Below are positions 8,552 to 17,211 of a stretch of DNA of 64,000 nucleotides, one piece after another. Where the stretch lies: the NCBI GenBank assembly GCA_965216425.1, contig CBDCFV010000005.1:1204815-1268814 (forward strand). Direction: 5' to 3'. The translations under genes and the position numbers were made by a program. The DNA is from CBDCFV01 sp965216425 (GTDB taxonomy: Bacteria; Chloroflexota; Dehalococcoidia; Lucifugimonadales; UBA3495). The stretch's first letter is position 1; the number at the start of each line of letters is the position of its first letter. The notes under the pieces are model-generated. The model had not been told where the DNA came from. It did not search any database and saw only the letters and a list, made by a program, of their open reading frames with translations.

Positions 8552-10114
8552 ATGACTTTTGGAAGACATCGTTTTTGGACCGTTGTGTGCGCCGGAATAT
8601 TGTTGCTGAGCATCGCGTTTGCCGGTTGCGCCGGAGCCGCCCCGGAGCCGGCGGCTACAACTCCCGCTGCAGATCCAACCGAAGCGCCAAAAGAGCAACC
8701 AGCGGCCACTTCGCCGGCTGAAAAGCTATCGGCGGAATCTCCCGTGATAGTGATGGCGCCCACCCAGGACCCGGAACGGCAGAAACGTCTGGATGCCGCC
8801 GCCGAGACGCCCACCAAAAGCGCCGATGCCGCTATGACGGGCAGCACGCCGGCGTCCGAGAAGGATGCGCCAAAAGTGTCTGAAACCGGGGCGAAGCCGG
8901 GAGCAGGGGAAAAGCCGGTTGATAGTCCCCAAGGTGACGATTCCAAGGCGGACTCCACCGACGTGCCCAGTATTACGGACAAGCCCAGTGGCGCCGACGC
9001 CCCCGCCGCCGTTGATGCGCCCAAACCCACGGAGAAGCCAACCTACGTTCCGGGGGTCATAGTTGGAAGTAAGGTAGGCAACGTCTCGCCGGAGATCGAC
9101 GGAATTGTGGCGTGGATCAACTCCGAACCCCTTACTGTGGAAGAGTTGCGCGGCAAGGTGGTGCTTGTTGATTTCTGGACCTACACCTGCATCAACTGCA
9201 TTCGTACAATGCCCTTTCTGAAACAGTGGCATTCGAGGTATCAGGACGATGGCTTGGTCATCCTGGGCATCCACGCCCCTGAGTTTGAGTTCGAAAAAGA
9301 CTTGGGCAATGTGACCAAGGCTGTTGGCGACTATGGTATAGGATGGCCCGTTGCCCTGGACAATGACTTCACGACCTGGAGGAACTACTCGAACCGCTTT
9401 TGGCCGGCCAAATATCTTATCGACAAGGCGGGCGTTGTAAGGTACAGGCATTTTGGTGAAGGGCAGTACGCAGAGACTGAGGAAAAGATAAGGGAACTGA
9501 TTGAAGAGACGGGAGTAGACCTTTCCGGCGCAATCCACGAACTGCCGGAAGACCAGAGCATAGACCCCGTGTTTCTCGATAACCGGGGAGGCCACGTTAC
9601 CCGTGAGCTTTACGCCGGTTACGAAAGGGGGTTCGGAGACTTGCACTTCGGCGGAGGCGGCTACGTGTCCCAAGTAGACTATTACCGGAACAGGGACCAA
9701 GTGGCTGACTTCGTTCTTCCGGACGAATTAATGACCGACCAGATATACTTCAACGGCCCATGGCACGTAGGGTCCGAACACGTCAGGCATGGACGAGCTT
9801 CCCATGACTACGAGGACTCCATTTCCTTGGTCTATTCGGCCCGCAGCGTGAACGTCGTGCTTACATCCGAATCAGGAGAGCCGTATAAGGTCAGGGTAAC
9901 GGTGGACGGCGAGTATCTGACGGAGGACAACAAGGGGGCCGACGTTACCATCGGCGGGGACGGCGAAAGTTACATATTGGTGACCGAGCCCAAGATGTAC
10001 AATATCCTTGAGAATCCTTCCTACGTTGAGGAAGAGACCCTGGTGATGAGTTCCATGTCCCCGGACTTCGGACTGTTCGCGTTCACCTTCGGCGTATACC
10101 AGAAGGCTACCTGA
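8552..10114 (+). CDS. Thioredoxin-fold lipoprotein (DipZ C-terminal-like)
   Basis: A 520-residue secreted lipoprotein. The signal peptide ends in a lipobox (LSIAFAGC, Cys about residue 27), followed by about 140 residues of Pro/Ala/Glu-rich linker. A redoxin domain follows with the active site YTCINCIRTMPFL (about residue 210) and a C-terminal jelly-roll-like domain (about 350-515). The CINC redoxin plus C-terminal module is the arrangement of the extracytoplasmic part of DipZ-type proteins, here without the CcdA membrane domain. Likely a thiol-disulfide oxidoreductase outside the membrane. ATG start with AAGGGG nine bases upstream. A terminator-like hairpin follows directly. Confidence 0.85.
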   Translation: MTFGRHRFWTVVCAGILLLSIAFAGCAGAAPEPAATTPAADPTEAPKEQPAATSPAEKLSAESPVIVMAPTQDPERQKRLDAAAETPTKSADAAMTGSTPASEKDAPKVSETGAKPGAGEKPVDSPQGDDSKADSTDVPSITDKPSGADAPAAVDAPKPTEKPTYVPGVIVGSKVGNVSPEIDGIVAWINSEPLTVEELRGKVVLVDFWTYTCINCIRTMPFLKQWHSRYQDDGLVILGIHAPEFEFEKDLGNVTKAVGDYGIGWPVALDNDFTTWRNYSNRFWPAKYLIDKAGVVRYRHFGEGQYAETEEKIRELIEETGVDLSGAIHELPEDQSIDPVFLDNRGGHVTRELYAGYERGFGDLHFGGGGYVSQVDYYRNRDQVADFVLPDELMTDQIYFNGPWHVGSEHVRHGRASHDYEDSISLVYSARSVNVVLTSESGEPYKVRVTVDGEYLTEDNKGADVTIGGDGESYILVTEPKMYNILENPSYVEEETLVMSSMSPDFGLFAFTFGVYQKAT

Positions 10115-10123
10115 TGGACAGCT

Positions 10124-10150
10124 GCCGTCCCTTCGGGGACGGCTTCGTCC
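10124..10150 (+). terminator. Intrinsic terminator-like hairpin with UUCG tetraloop
   Basis: Perfect 8-bp stem GCCGTCCC/GGGACGGC (10124-10131 and 10136-10143) closed by a TTCG loop, the extra-stable C(UUCG)G form. It lies ten bases after the stop codon of the thioredoxin-like lipoprotein. The following T-tract is weak (TTCGTCC), so termination may be partial. Confidence 0.6.
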
Positions 10151-10212
10151 ATTCTCGCTGCGGCCCCTTACCATGAAGAATGGGGGATATTCAGACGACA
10201 CGAGAGGAGGCC

Positions 10213-11163
10213 ATGTACCCCAAGAGAGGCCTGCGGTTTCAGAGACTTTTTCACCAAGTATTTTTACCACTCACCGTCGCGCTTATGGTGTTAGTGGCTG
10301 CCTGTGGGTCCGCCGCGCCTGCTGCCCTGCCTGCTGAGACCAACCCGGCTGCTTCGGCGGCCATGCCCGGACTGGAAGCGATAGTTGCCACCAAGTTGTT
10401 GAATACAGGGACGCAGCGGGTTGCTTTTCTGCTGACCACCCCCACCGGGATACTGAACGTGCCGGAAGTGGAGGTTACCTCTGTTTACTTGGGCGACGGA
10501 GACGCCGCGCAGGAGACGAGAACGGCCAAGTTCTATATTTGGCCCTATGGAGTCCGTGGCTCCTACGTTACAGAAATGAACTTCGACCGGACGGGGCCTT
10601 GGCGATTGAACATAGGACTTGACCATGAAGGCCTTACCGGAAGCACGCAGGCGGCACTGGAGGTGATCGAAAAAGGACCTGTTCCCGTGATTGGCTCAGT
10701 CCCTCCGTTAAGCCGCAACAAAACGCTGGAGCGGGCCGGGTCCTTGGAAAAATTGACCACCCATTTCACGCCCGACCCTGAGTTGTACCAATTGACCATT
10801 GAAGAGGCGGCAGGAAACGGAAAGCCCACGGTGGTCGTTTTCGCGTCGCCGGCCTTTTGCACCAGCCCAACCTGCGGCCCGCAGACCGAGGCGGTGTCCG
10901 CGCTGAAGGACGCCAACCGGGACCGGGCCAACTTCATCCATGTGGAGATATACGACAACCCAGACGAGATTCAGGGAGACCTCAGCAAGGCAATGCTGTC
11001 GCAGCCTGTTCTGGAGTGGGGGATAAGCGATGTGCCGGACTGGTTCAACGAGTCCTGGACCTTCGTGCTGGATACCCAAGGCAAAGTTTCTCAGCGGTAC
11101 GAAGGGTTCGCGCCCACGGAAGAATTGCAGCAGGCCCTCGACCAAGTGCTGGTTTCCACCTGA
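10213..11163 (+). CDS. Thioredoxin-like lipoprotein
   Basis: A lipoprotein of about 316 residues with signal peptide and lipobox (LMVLVAACGS). The N-terminal half is an immunoglobulin-like beta domain. The C-terminal half is thioredoxin-like (TVVVFASPAFCTSPTCGPQ, about residue 220, then a cis-Pro-region-like SQPVLEWGISDVP). The two cysteines are separated by four residues instead of CxxC, so the redox chemistry may resemble SCO-type or peroxiredoxin-like proteins. The start at 10213 gives a proper signal peptide but has GAGGAGG only two bases upstream. An ATG at 10180 in the same frame would add 11 mostly polar residues. Same strand as the preceding redoxin lipoprotein but behind a hairpin. 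Confidence 0.75.
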   Translation: MYPKRGLRFQRLFHQVFLPLTVALMVLVAACGSAAPAALPAETNPAASAAMPGLEAIVATKLLNTGTQRVAFLLTTPTGILNVPEVEVTSVYLGDGDAAQETRTAKFYIWPYGVRGSYVTEMNFDRTGPWRLNIGLDHEGLTGSTQAALEVIEKGPVPVIGSVPPLSRNKTLERAGSLEKLTTHFTPDPELYQLTIEEAAGNGKPTVVVFASPAFCTSPTCGPQTEAVSALKDANRDRANFIHVEIYDNPDEIQGDLSKAMLSQPVLEWGISDVPDWFNESWTFVLDTQGKVSQRYEGFAPTEELQQALDQVLVST

Positions 11164-11166
11164 AGA

Positions 11167-11320
11167 CAGGGCTTTTTCATTTTCCGGATTGGGTTAAACG
11201 GGTCCCGTCTTTCCCGCGAAAGCGGGAACCTACATGACCGTGGCCTTTGGCAATCTTCTCGTGGCAGGACCACATGGATTCCCGTCTGCGCGGGAAAGAC
11301 GAGAGAATGAAAAGGCCCTG
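11167..11320. mobile_element. MITE-like repeat A, copy 1
   Basis: A 154-bp element with terminal inverted repeats CAGGGCTTTTTCATTTTC at the left and GAGAATGAAAAGGCCCTG at the right, and two internal GC-rich palindromes (TTCCCGCGAAAGCGGGAA and TTCCCGTCTGCGCGGGAA). A second copy at 43037-43187 is nearly identical along its whole length, which supports a discrete mobile unit. It has no coding capacity, so it would need a transposase supplied in trans. Confidence 0.7.
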
Positions 11321-11417
11321 GCCTGAAGAGCCTTGTCCTTGCCGGAGCCTGACCCTTGGAGTAGCATATCGGCTGACGCCCTGTAAACTCCTGTCCCTTG
11401 TTAACCCAAAGAAATGG

Positions 11418-11939
11418 ATGGCCGCTATGCCGGACGCTGAAGCTCAGGCGCTCCATACTTCGGAACTCGCCTTGAACGTCAACGGTGTTGGCCGCCGCTT
11501 GGTAGTGGCGCACCACTCGACGTTGCTGGACGTACTGCGGGAAGACTTGGACCTTACCGGGGCCAAGCGCGGGTGCGACCGCGGAGAGTGCGGATCGTGC
11601 ACCGTCCTGTTGTCTGGCCAGCCGGTCTACGCCTGCCAGATTCTGGCCGTCCAGGTTGGAGACCGGCCCGTGCTTACTATTGAAGGCTTGGCGTCTGAAG
11701 GCTTGGCGTCAGAAGACGAGTTGCACCCGATGCAGCAAGCCTTTTTGGACAACGACGGCGGCCAGTGCGGATTCTGTACTCCGGGGTTCGTTCTGGCGGC
11801 TAAAGCCCTGCTGGACGCCAATCCGTTCCCGACCGAACAGGAAATACGGCAAGCATTGTCTGGCAACCTGTGCCGGTGCAACGCGTACGGGCGGATTATT
11901 GAGTCTGTACGCGCCGCGGCCGGTACAAAAGCGCCATGA
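11418..11939 (+). CDS. Molybdenum hydroxylase small subunit, 2x[2Fe-2S]
   Basis: A 173-residue iron-sulfur subunit of the xanthine oxidase family (CoxS/XdhC-like). The plant-type ferredoxin cluster motif is KRGCDRGECGSCTVLLSG with YACQ (residues about 50-75). The second C-terminal cluster motif is GQCGFCTPGF followed by LSGNLCRCNAYGRI (about 117-160). It passes electrons from the molybdenum site to FAD. The matching large and FAD subunits lie 3 kb downstream on the same strand, separated by three unrelated genes. The start at ATG 11418 is chosen because the conserved domain begins just after it; ATG 11427 is also possible. The longer frame back to 11247 runs through the MITE-like repeat and is not used. 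Confidence 0.88.
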   Translation: MAAMPDAEAQALHTSELALNVNGVGRRLVVAHHSTLLDVLREDLDLTGAKRGCDRGECGSCTVLLSGQPVYACQILAVQVGDRPVLTIEGLASEGLASEDELHPMQQAFLDNDGGQCGFCTPGFVLAAKALLDANPFPTEQEIRQALSGNLCRCNAYGRIIESVRAAAGTKAP

Positions 11940-11954
11940 TCCCATCCTCTTCCA

Positions 11955-12698
11955 GTGAGGCCGGTTATGACCCCAAGGCCCATGACCCCACAGGCGGAAG
12001 CCGGGCAAATTATCCAGTTTCCCGACGCTCCGCCTGAAGAATTGACCGCATTCGATTACGTCAATTACCCGGGCTACCCGCCTTCTCTAGCCGAGCACTT
12101 CGGGAACCCGGAGACTACTATCATCATCAGCGAAATCGCCGCAGCCCTCATACCTACTCGAAGCTATGAAGGGGTGTTGTACCCCGATCTGCTCATCGCT
12201 TTTGGCGTCAACCCCGTGGCCAGGGTTCCACGCAACGGTTATCTCATTCCGGAGCAGGGCAAGCCCCCTGATTTTGTGATGGAGGTAGCCTCGGAAAGCA
12301 CCGCCCGCCGTGACGAGACTGTAAAGCGGGAAGCCTACGCGGCTATGAGCGTCCCCGAGTACTGGAGGTTCGACCCTACCGGCGGGCGCCGGTATTCAAC
12401 CCACTTGGCTGGCGATCGGTTGGTGGACGGCTTGTACTTGCCCATTACCATCCACAGAACGGACGATGAGCACCTGTGGGGTCATAGTGACTCCCTGAAC
12501 CTGGACTTATGCTGGGAAGAGGGAAATCTGCGCTTTTGGGACCCGGCGTCCCGGCGTTACTTGCACACGTTCATGGAAGAGAGCGCCGCCCGCCGGGAGG
12601 CGGAAGCCCGTGCCTCCGAAGCAGAGGTTCGTGTTGTCGAAGCTGAAGCGCGGGTCCGGCAACTGGAAGAGGAGCTTCGCCGCCGGCAAAATTCGTAA
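11955..12698 (+). CDS. Uma2-family (DUF820) restriction-endonuclease-fold protein
   Basis: A 247-residue PD-(D/E)XK-fold protein of the Uma2/DUF820 family. Visible family features are YPDLLIAFGVNP (the Asp block, about residue 75), PDFVMEVASEST (the ExK-like strand, about residue 105), DETVKREAYAAMSVPEYW, and a C-terminal alanine/glutamate coiled coil (about 205-245). Most members are uncharacterised predicted nucleases that are abundant in cyanobacteria and Chloroflexota. The GTG at 11955 or the ATG at 11967 could be the start. It sits 15 bp behind the hydroxylase small subunit, in the middle of the hydroxylase cluster. Confidence 0.82.
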   Translation: MRPVMTPRPMTPQAEAGQIIQFPDAPPEELTAFDYVNYPGYPPSLAEHFGNPETTIIISEIAAALIPTRSYEGVLYPDLLIAFGVNPVARVPRNGYLIPEQGKPPDFVMEVASESTARRDETVKREAYAAMSVPEYWRFDPTGGRRYSTHLAGDRLVDGLYLPITIHRTDDEHLWGHSDSLNLDLCWEEGNLRFWDPASRRYLHTFMEESAARREAEARASEAEVRVVEAEARVRQLEEELRRRQNS

Positions 12699-13244
12699 CT
12701 GCTCAGGCGTCTTTCATTGCCTCCAACCCGTGCAGGCGCCCCGGTGAAGGACGAATGTCACATTTCCCCCACGCAATTGGTTTCATGGAGAACTGTACAG
12801 ATCAACCTTAAAGTTATGGTGTCGCAGGCCCTTCTCTTGTCCTTTTGCGCCATAAAGTGAGAGTCAGGGCTTTTATGACACTTTGCCCCTTCCCATCCCC
12901 GGTAACACTTCTTTATCATATACCTGCCTGACATGCTGATCCCCGGCCCGGAAGCAAATTCAACACTTCTACAAGCGATGCGAAATGGGAGGAAACGAGA
13001 GGAAATGGGAGTGCTATCGAAAATTCCGCCCATCTTCCTCAGCCCATTCTGCGGTGAAAATGTCAAGGAATGTCCGTAAATGTCCGGCGATCTAAAAAAA
13101 TCAACAGGCTGTCTAACATCTCCGAGTGGGCACTCAAAAAATGCGACGGACACCCACCGGCGGGCATCGGGTTGACGAGGGAGTAGCCCGCCCATAAACT
13201 CGAATACGCTAACCGTACCCGCACCTGTCTAAGGAGGTCTCATC
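12699..13244. other. 546-bp gene-free region holding a degenerate repeat
   Basis: No convincing gene. Two segments (about 12785-12827 and 12950-13008) match a single continuous stretch upstream of tRNA-Ile (31514-31612). Read on the minus strand both copies give the same short peptide FPLVSSHFASL, so this may be a remnant of a coding mobile element. The right part (13011-13230) contains the AAGGAGGT ribosome-binding site of the next gene at about 13229. Confidence 0.5.
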
Positions 13245-14234
13245 ATGGCAACTGTGATATCCCAGCCGCAGGCAGCGACGCAGATGGCCGCCGCCGCCCG
13301 GAGTTTTCTGGACAGCCTGACCGAGGCGCAAAAAGCCAAGGCTACTTTCGAGTACATGGACGGGGAGCGGATGTATTGGTACTACCCGCCCATTAACCGC
13401 CACGGCCTGGCCCTGCGCGATATGGACCAGAACCAGCGCGGCCTGGCTATGTCGCTCCTCGAAACCGGTCTCACCCCTCGCTCGTTCGAGCAGGCCCAGC
13501 AGATCATGGAGCACGAAGACGTGCTGGGCCCACTCGAAAAAGAAATGGGCATGGTTACGTTCGTGCGGGACACGGAACTGTACTACTTTACGGTCTTTGG
13601 CGAGCCGGGACCCGACGCGCCTTGGGGCTGGCGCACCGAGGGCCATCACGTCTCCCTGCATTTCAGCATCTGGGGCGACAATATTATCTCGGTGACCCCG
13701 TTTTTCTTCGGGGCCAACCCGGCTGAGGTAAGAAAAGGCCCCAAGACCGGCCTCCGTATCCTGGGTGACCGGGAAGACACCGCTTTCCAATTGATGAACA
13801 GCTTGGACCAATCCCAACTTGAGCGGGCCGTCATTTATAACGAAGCGCCCTTGGATATCCTGACTTACAACAGCACCAAGGTGTCGTTCCCTTTCCGGCC
13901 CCAAGGACTTCCCGGCGACGCAATGACCGGTAGCCAGAAAGAATCCCTGCTGAGCTTGATCACTGAGTACGTTGGGCAGGTCCGTACCGATTTGGCGGAG
14001 CAGAAGCTTGCCGCGATAAGGGACGAGGGGTTGGACCACTTCCACTTGGCTTGGGCCGGGCCCGTCTCCAAGAATGATGCCCACTACTACCGCATTCACG
14101 GGGGCAATTTCGTTGTGGAGTTCGATAACCGGCAGGACGGCGCCAACCATATCCACTCGGTATGGCGGGACATCGAGAATGATTTTGCGGCCGACGTTCT
14201 GAGGGAGCACCTGCTGCTTTATCACGTGCTCTAA
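13245..14234 (+). CDS. DUF3500 domain-containing protein
   Basis: A 329-residue protein that fits the DUF3500 family by its conserved blocks: RHGLALRDMDQNQRGLA (about residue 50), PWGWRTEGHHVSLHFSIW (about 125), TPFFFGANPAEV, and the C-terminal HIHSVWRDIENDFAADVL. Several conserved His and Trp residues suggest a metal or redox centre, but no function is established. There is no signal peptide. ATG start with a strong AAGGAGGT site eight bases upstream. It lies between the small and large hydroxylase subunits. Confidence 0.8.
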   Translation: MATVISQPQAATQMAAAARSFLDSLTEAQKAKATFEYMDGERMYWYYPPINRHGLALRDMDQNQRGLAMSLLETGLTPRSFEQAQQIMEHEDVLGPLEKEMGMVTFVRDTELYYFTVFGEPGPDAPWGWRTEGHHVSLHFSIWGDNIISVTPFFFGANPAEVRKGPKTGLRILGDREDTAFQLMNSLDQSQLERAVIYNEAPLDILTYNSTKVSFPFRPQGLPGDAMTGSQKESLLSLITEYVGQVRTDLAEQKLAAIRDEGLDHFHLAWAGPVSKNDAHYYRIHGGNFVVEFDNRQDGANHIHSVWRDIENDFAADVLREHLLLYHVL

Positions 14235-14331
14235 GGTATATATTGAAGTCGGCTCTGCCAGACCAATCCGTGTTGCGAAATTCCCGGCATGAGCGGACTC
14301 TGCATAGTTTTCTGAACGGGACCGATTGGTA

Positions 14332-14919
14332 ATGGCCAAATGGAAACGGCGCACTTACAAGATGCCTCAAGGCCACGAGTGGAAAGCCGCGCCGGGCAAC
14401 AAGATATTCGTGGCCGACCGGGGCGCGATGCAGTTCGAATATCCGGAGGACTGGATTGTAAGCTTCGGCGAGAGCGGGTCCATCAAGTTCTTCGACCGTG
14501 AAGAAGCAGACGCGGACATACGTCTCGAAGTCTCGTTGATTTACGTTCCGCCAATAGATTGGAATGGACTATCCTTGGCGCGATTGCTCGACGATGTCGC
14601 CCTATCCAACGACCCAAGGGACTTGACCGAACGAGGACGATTCCATGATATGCGGCGCGGCAACTTGGAGGCGGTGTGGCTGGAGGTTGGGTTCACGGAC
14701 GCGGATGAAGGCCGGAAGGCTCACTCGCGCATCTGCTTGGCCAGAGGCCCTGCAGTGTATTCCTTTATTACGATGGACTTCTGGGCGGACGTGGACGCTG
14801 CCTCCCGCGCTCGAAAAGTCTGGAACACCGTCCTCGACACACTGAAACTGGACGGACGCAACCAGGACCGTCTGGGGCTTGATGGCCGCCAGCAGCCACC
14901 CAAGCTCAGCATGAATTAG
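14332..14919 (+). CDS. Conserved hypothetical protein, possibly PsbP/DcrB-like fold
   Basis: About 195 residues, no signal peptide or membrane helix. The sequence around MQFEYPEDWIVSFGE, followed by alternating beta strands and a closing helix (ARKVWNTVLDTLKL), resembles the PsbP/DUF1795 pattern often seen in small bacterial proteins. This is a pattern judgement only. The first ATG is at 14332; a TTG at 14326 is the other candidate. It lies between the DUF3500 gene and the molybdenum hydroxylase large subunit. Confidence 0.65.
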   Translation: MAKWKRRTYKMPQGHEWKAAPGNKIFVADRGAMQFEYPEDWIVSFGESGSIKFFDREEADADIRLEVSLIYVPPIDWNGLSLARLLDDVALSNDPRDLTERGRFHDMRRGNLEAVWLEVGFTDADEGRKAHSRICLARGPAVYSFITMDFWADVDAASRARKVWNTVLDTLKLDGRNQDRLGLDGRQQPPKLSMN

Positions 14920-14964
14920 CAACCTTCCCGATTTCAAGGAGGCGCCCATCCGGGAGACCAAGAC

Positions 14965-17211
14965 ATGACACTGTCGACCGTTGGAAAAAACGTAACGCGG
15001 ACAGACCTGAGGGACAAGCTGACCGGCGAAGCCAAGTACTCCGCCGACCTGAAGCTGCCGGGGATGCTCTACGGTACGGTGCTGCGCAGTCCCCATCCTC
15101 ATGCTGAAATAACCGGCATCGATGCCGAAAGCGCGAGGCGGCTCCCGGGAGTCTTTGCGGTGGTGACTCCTTTCGAAGTTCCCCAAGGCCGCTTGGCTCA
15201 TGACGTGGCCGTGCTGGATACCCGCGTCAGGTTCGTGGGCGACGAAGTCGCGGTGGTGGCGGCGGTTGACATGGACACGGCTCGCCGCGCTCTTGACCTG
15301 ATCCGGGTGGACTACCGGGTGCTGCCCTTCGTATTGGAGCCTGAGGACGCGCTGAAGGATGACGCGGTTGCCATCCACCCCGGCGGCAATCTGGCCAGTG
15401 ATCCCATATCCCTTGAACGGGGCGACGTTGAGCGGGGGCTGGGCGAGGCGGACCTGGTCCTGGAAGGTGATTACGTTATTCCAACCCACTCGGCGACGCC
15501 GTTGGAGCCGCGAGTCGCTTTAGCCGCATGGGAAGGCGACTCACTGACTGTTTGGAAGACCAGCCGCGGTGTTCACGTAGACCGCGACGCCTTGGCTGGA
15601 GCTTTGAGCATCCCTGCGTCCCGGGTGCGTGTAGTCGGCCCCTACATGGGCGGAGGTTACGGCAACAAGGACGAGTCACGCTTGGCGTCTCTGGCTGCGG
15701 TACTTGCGCAGCGGGCGGGCCGGCCGGTGCGCTTGGAGTATTCGCGGCAAGAGGAGTTCGTGGCCGGCCGGGTGCGTCACGCGGCCCGTATCAAGATGAA
15801 GGTGGGCGTCAAGAACGACGGAAGCATAACCGCGATTTATGCCGATGCTCTTCTTGATACCGGAGCATACCTGTCCTCCGGTCCGGGCGTGGCCCGCCGG
15901 ACCGGCCAGGGAGCGTTGTACCTGTACCATTGTGCCAACGTAAAATACGAGGCCCGCTTGGCGTACACCAACCGCCCCTCGGCCGGCTCCTACCGGGCGT
16001 TGGGCGCTCCCCAAGGACACTTCGCCCTGGAAACCTTGATGGACCGAGCCGCGGAAGCGTTGGGCATGGACCCGTTGGAATTCCGGCGGAAGAACCACGT
16101 TCGCCCCGAAGGTCAACCGGGAATCCGCCTGTCTCCTCCGGACCAGATAGTCGACAGCCAGCCGGTGGAAGGTGGCATTCCGTTTTCCAGCAACGCCCTT
16201 GGCCAATGCTTGGAATTGGGCGCCGATGCCTTCGGTTGGAACGCTACCTGGAAGGGGCATGATTCAGCCGACCCCGACAAAAAGATCGGTCGTGGTATGA
16301 GCATCATGGTTTACCGGGGCGGGCCGGGCTCGGTGTCGGCGGCGGAGGTCTCTATCGACAAATCCGGCAATACGACTTTGACCACGGGACTCATCGACGT
16401 AGGTGAGGGAGCCACCACAGTGCTGGCCCAGATGGCCGCCGAAGTGCTGGGGATGGATGCCAGGGATATCAGTGTTGTCTCCGCAGATACCCGCGGCACC
16501 CCTCCGGCGCCGATTACCGCCGGCTCGGCTGCTACTTTTTCCACCGGCACCGCGGTGGTGGACGCCGCGGCCCAAGTAAAGGAGAAGCTCCTTGAGTTGG
16601 CTTCCACCGGACTCGAGGTCCCAGTGCAGGAGTTGGACTTGGCTGAAGAGTCCGTTTTCGTCAAGAGCGACCCCTCCCGCCGCATGTCGGTGGCTGAGGT
16701 TGCCCAAGCTTCGGGGGACGAGACGATTTCGGCTTTGGCCACCATAAACCCGGGAAGCGCTGATTACATAGTCAACTCCTTCGGAGCACACTTTGTAGAG
16801 ATAGAAGTCGACACCGTCACCGGCCGGGTAATGGTGCTGCGCTACGTGGCTGCCCATGATTCGGGCCGTATAATCAATCCCCGGATGGCATTGAGCCAAG
16901 CTGAGGGCGCTATTTCACAAATGCTCGGGTTCGCTCTATCTGAGGAGTTGGTGACCGACGGTCCCACCGGCATTACCCTGAACGCCAGTTATCTTGAGCA
17001 TAAATCGCCGACGGTGCTTGACTACCCGGATATCCAGGTCATTTTTGCCGACGTTGTCGACCCCGTGGGTCCCTTGGGGGCAAAAGCCTTGGGAGAGGTG
17101 CCCAGCATCGGCCCGGCCCCGGCCATCGCCAACGCCATTTATGACGCCATTGGTCTGCGTCTTAGACGTGTGCCATTCACACCCGACATGGTCCTCCAAG
17201 CGTTGGAATGA
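14965..17211 (+). CDS. Molybdenum hydroxylase large (molybdopterin cytosine dinucleotide-binding) subunit
   Basis: A 748-residue catalytic subunit of the xanthine oxidase family. It has an N-terminal a/b hammerhead domain (KLTGEAKYSADLKLPGMLYG) and cofactor-binding loops GPYMGGGYGNKDE (about residue 228) and GSYRALGAPQGHFALE (about 340). The base-catalyst glutamate is near the C-terminus in GPLGAKALGEVPSIGPAP (Glu about 712). It lacks the AYxCSFR loop of form I CO dehydrogenase, so the substrate is more likely an aromatic, purine or aldehyde compound. GGGAGA precedes the ATG. Its stop overlaps the ATG of the FAD subunit (ATGA), so the two are translationally coupled. Confidence 0.92.
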   Translation: MTLSTVGKNVTRTDLRDKLTGEAKYSADLKLPGMLYGTVLRSPHPHAEITGIDAESARRLPGVFAVVTPFEVPQGRLAHDVAVLDTRVRFVGDEVAVVAAVDMDTARRALDLIRVDYRVLPFVLEPEDALKDDAVAIHPGGNLASDPISLERGDVERGLGEADLVLEGDYVIPTHSATPLEPRVALAAWEGDSLTVWKTSRGVHVDRDALAGALSIPASRVRVVGPYMGGGYGNKDESRLASLAAVLAQRAGRPVRLEYSRQEEFVAGRVRHAARIKMKVGVKNDGSITAIYADALLDTGAYLSSGPGVARRTGQGALYLYHCANVKYEARLAYTNRPSAGSYRALGAPQGHFALETLMDRAAEALGMDPLEFRRKNHVRPEGQPGIRLSPPDQIVDSQPVEGGIPFSSNALGQCLELGADAFGWNATWKGHDSADPDKKIGRGMSIMVYRGGPGSVSAAEVSIDKSGNTTLTTGLIDVGEGATTVLAQMAAEVLGMDARDISVVSADTRGTPPAPITAGSAATFSTGTAVVDAAAQVKEKLLELASTGLEVPVQELDLAEESVFVKSDPSRRMSVAEVAQASGDETISALATINPGSADYIVNSFGAHFVEIEVDTVTGRVMVLRYVAAHDSGRIINPRMALSQAEGAISQMLGFALSEELVTDGPTGITLNASYLEHKSPTVLDYPDIQVIFADVVDPVGPLGAKALGEVPSIGPAPAIANAIYDAIGLRLRRVPFTPDMVLQALE

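Noticed and set aside
13209..14354. 381-residue minus-strand ORF opposite the DUF3500 gene
   Set aside because: It mirrors a plus-strand gene that has a strong ribosome-binding site and family motifs; the antisense protein has no recognisable features.
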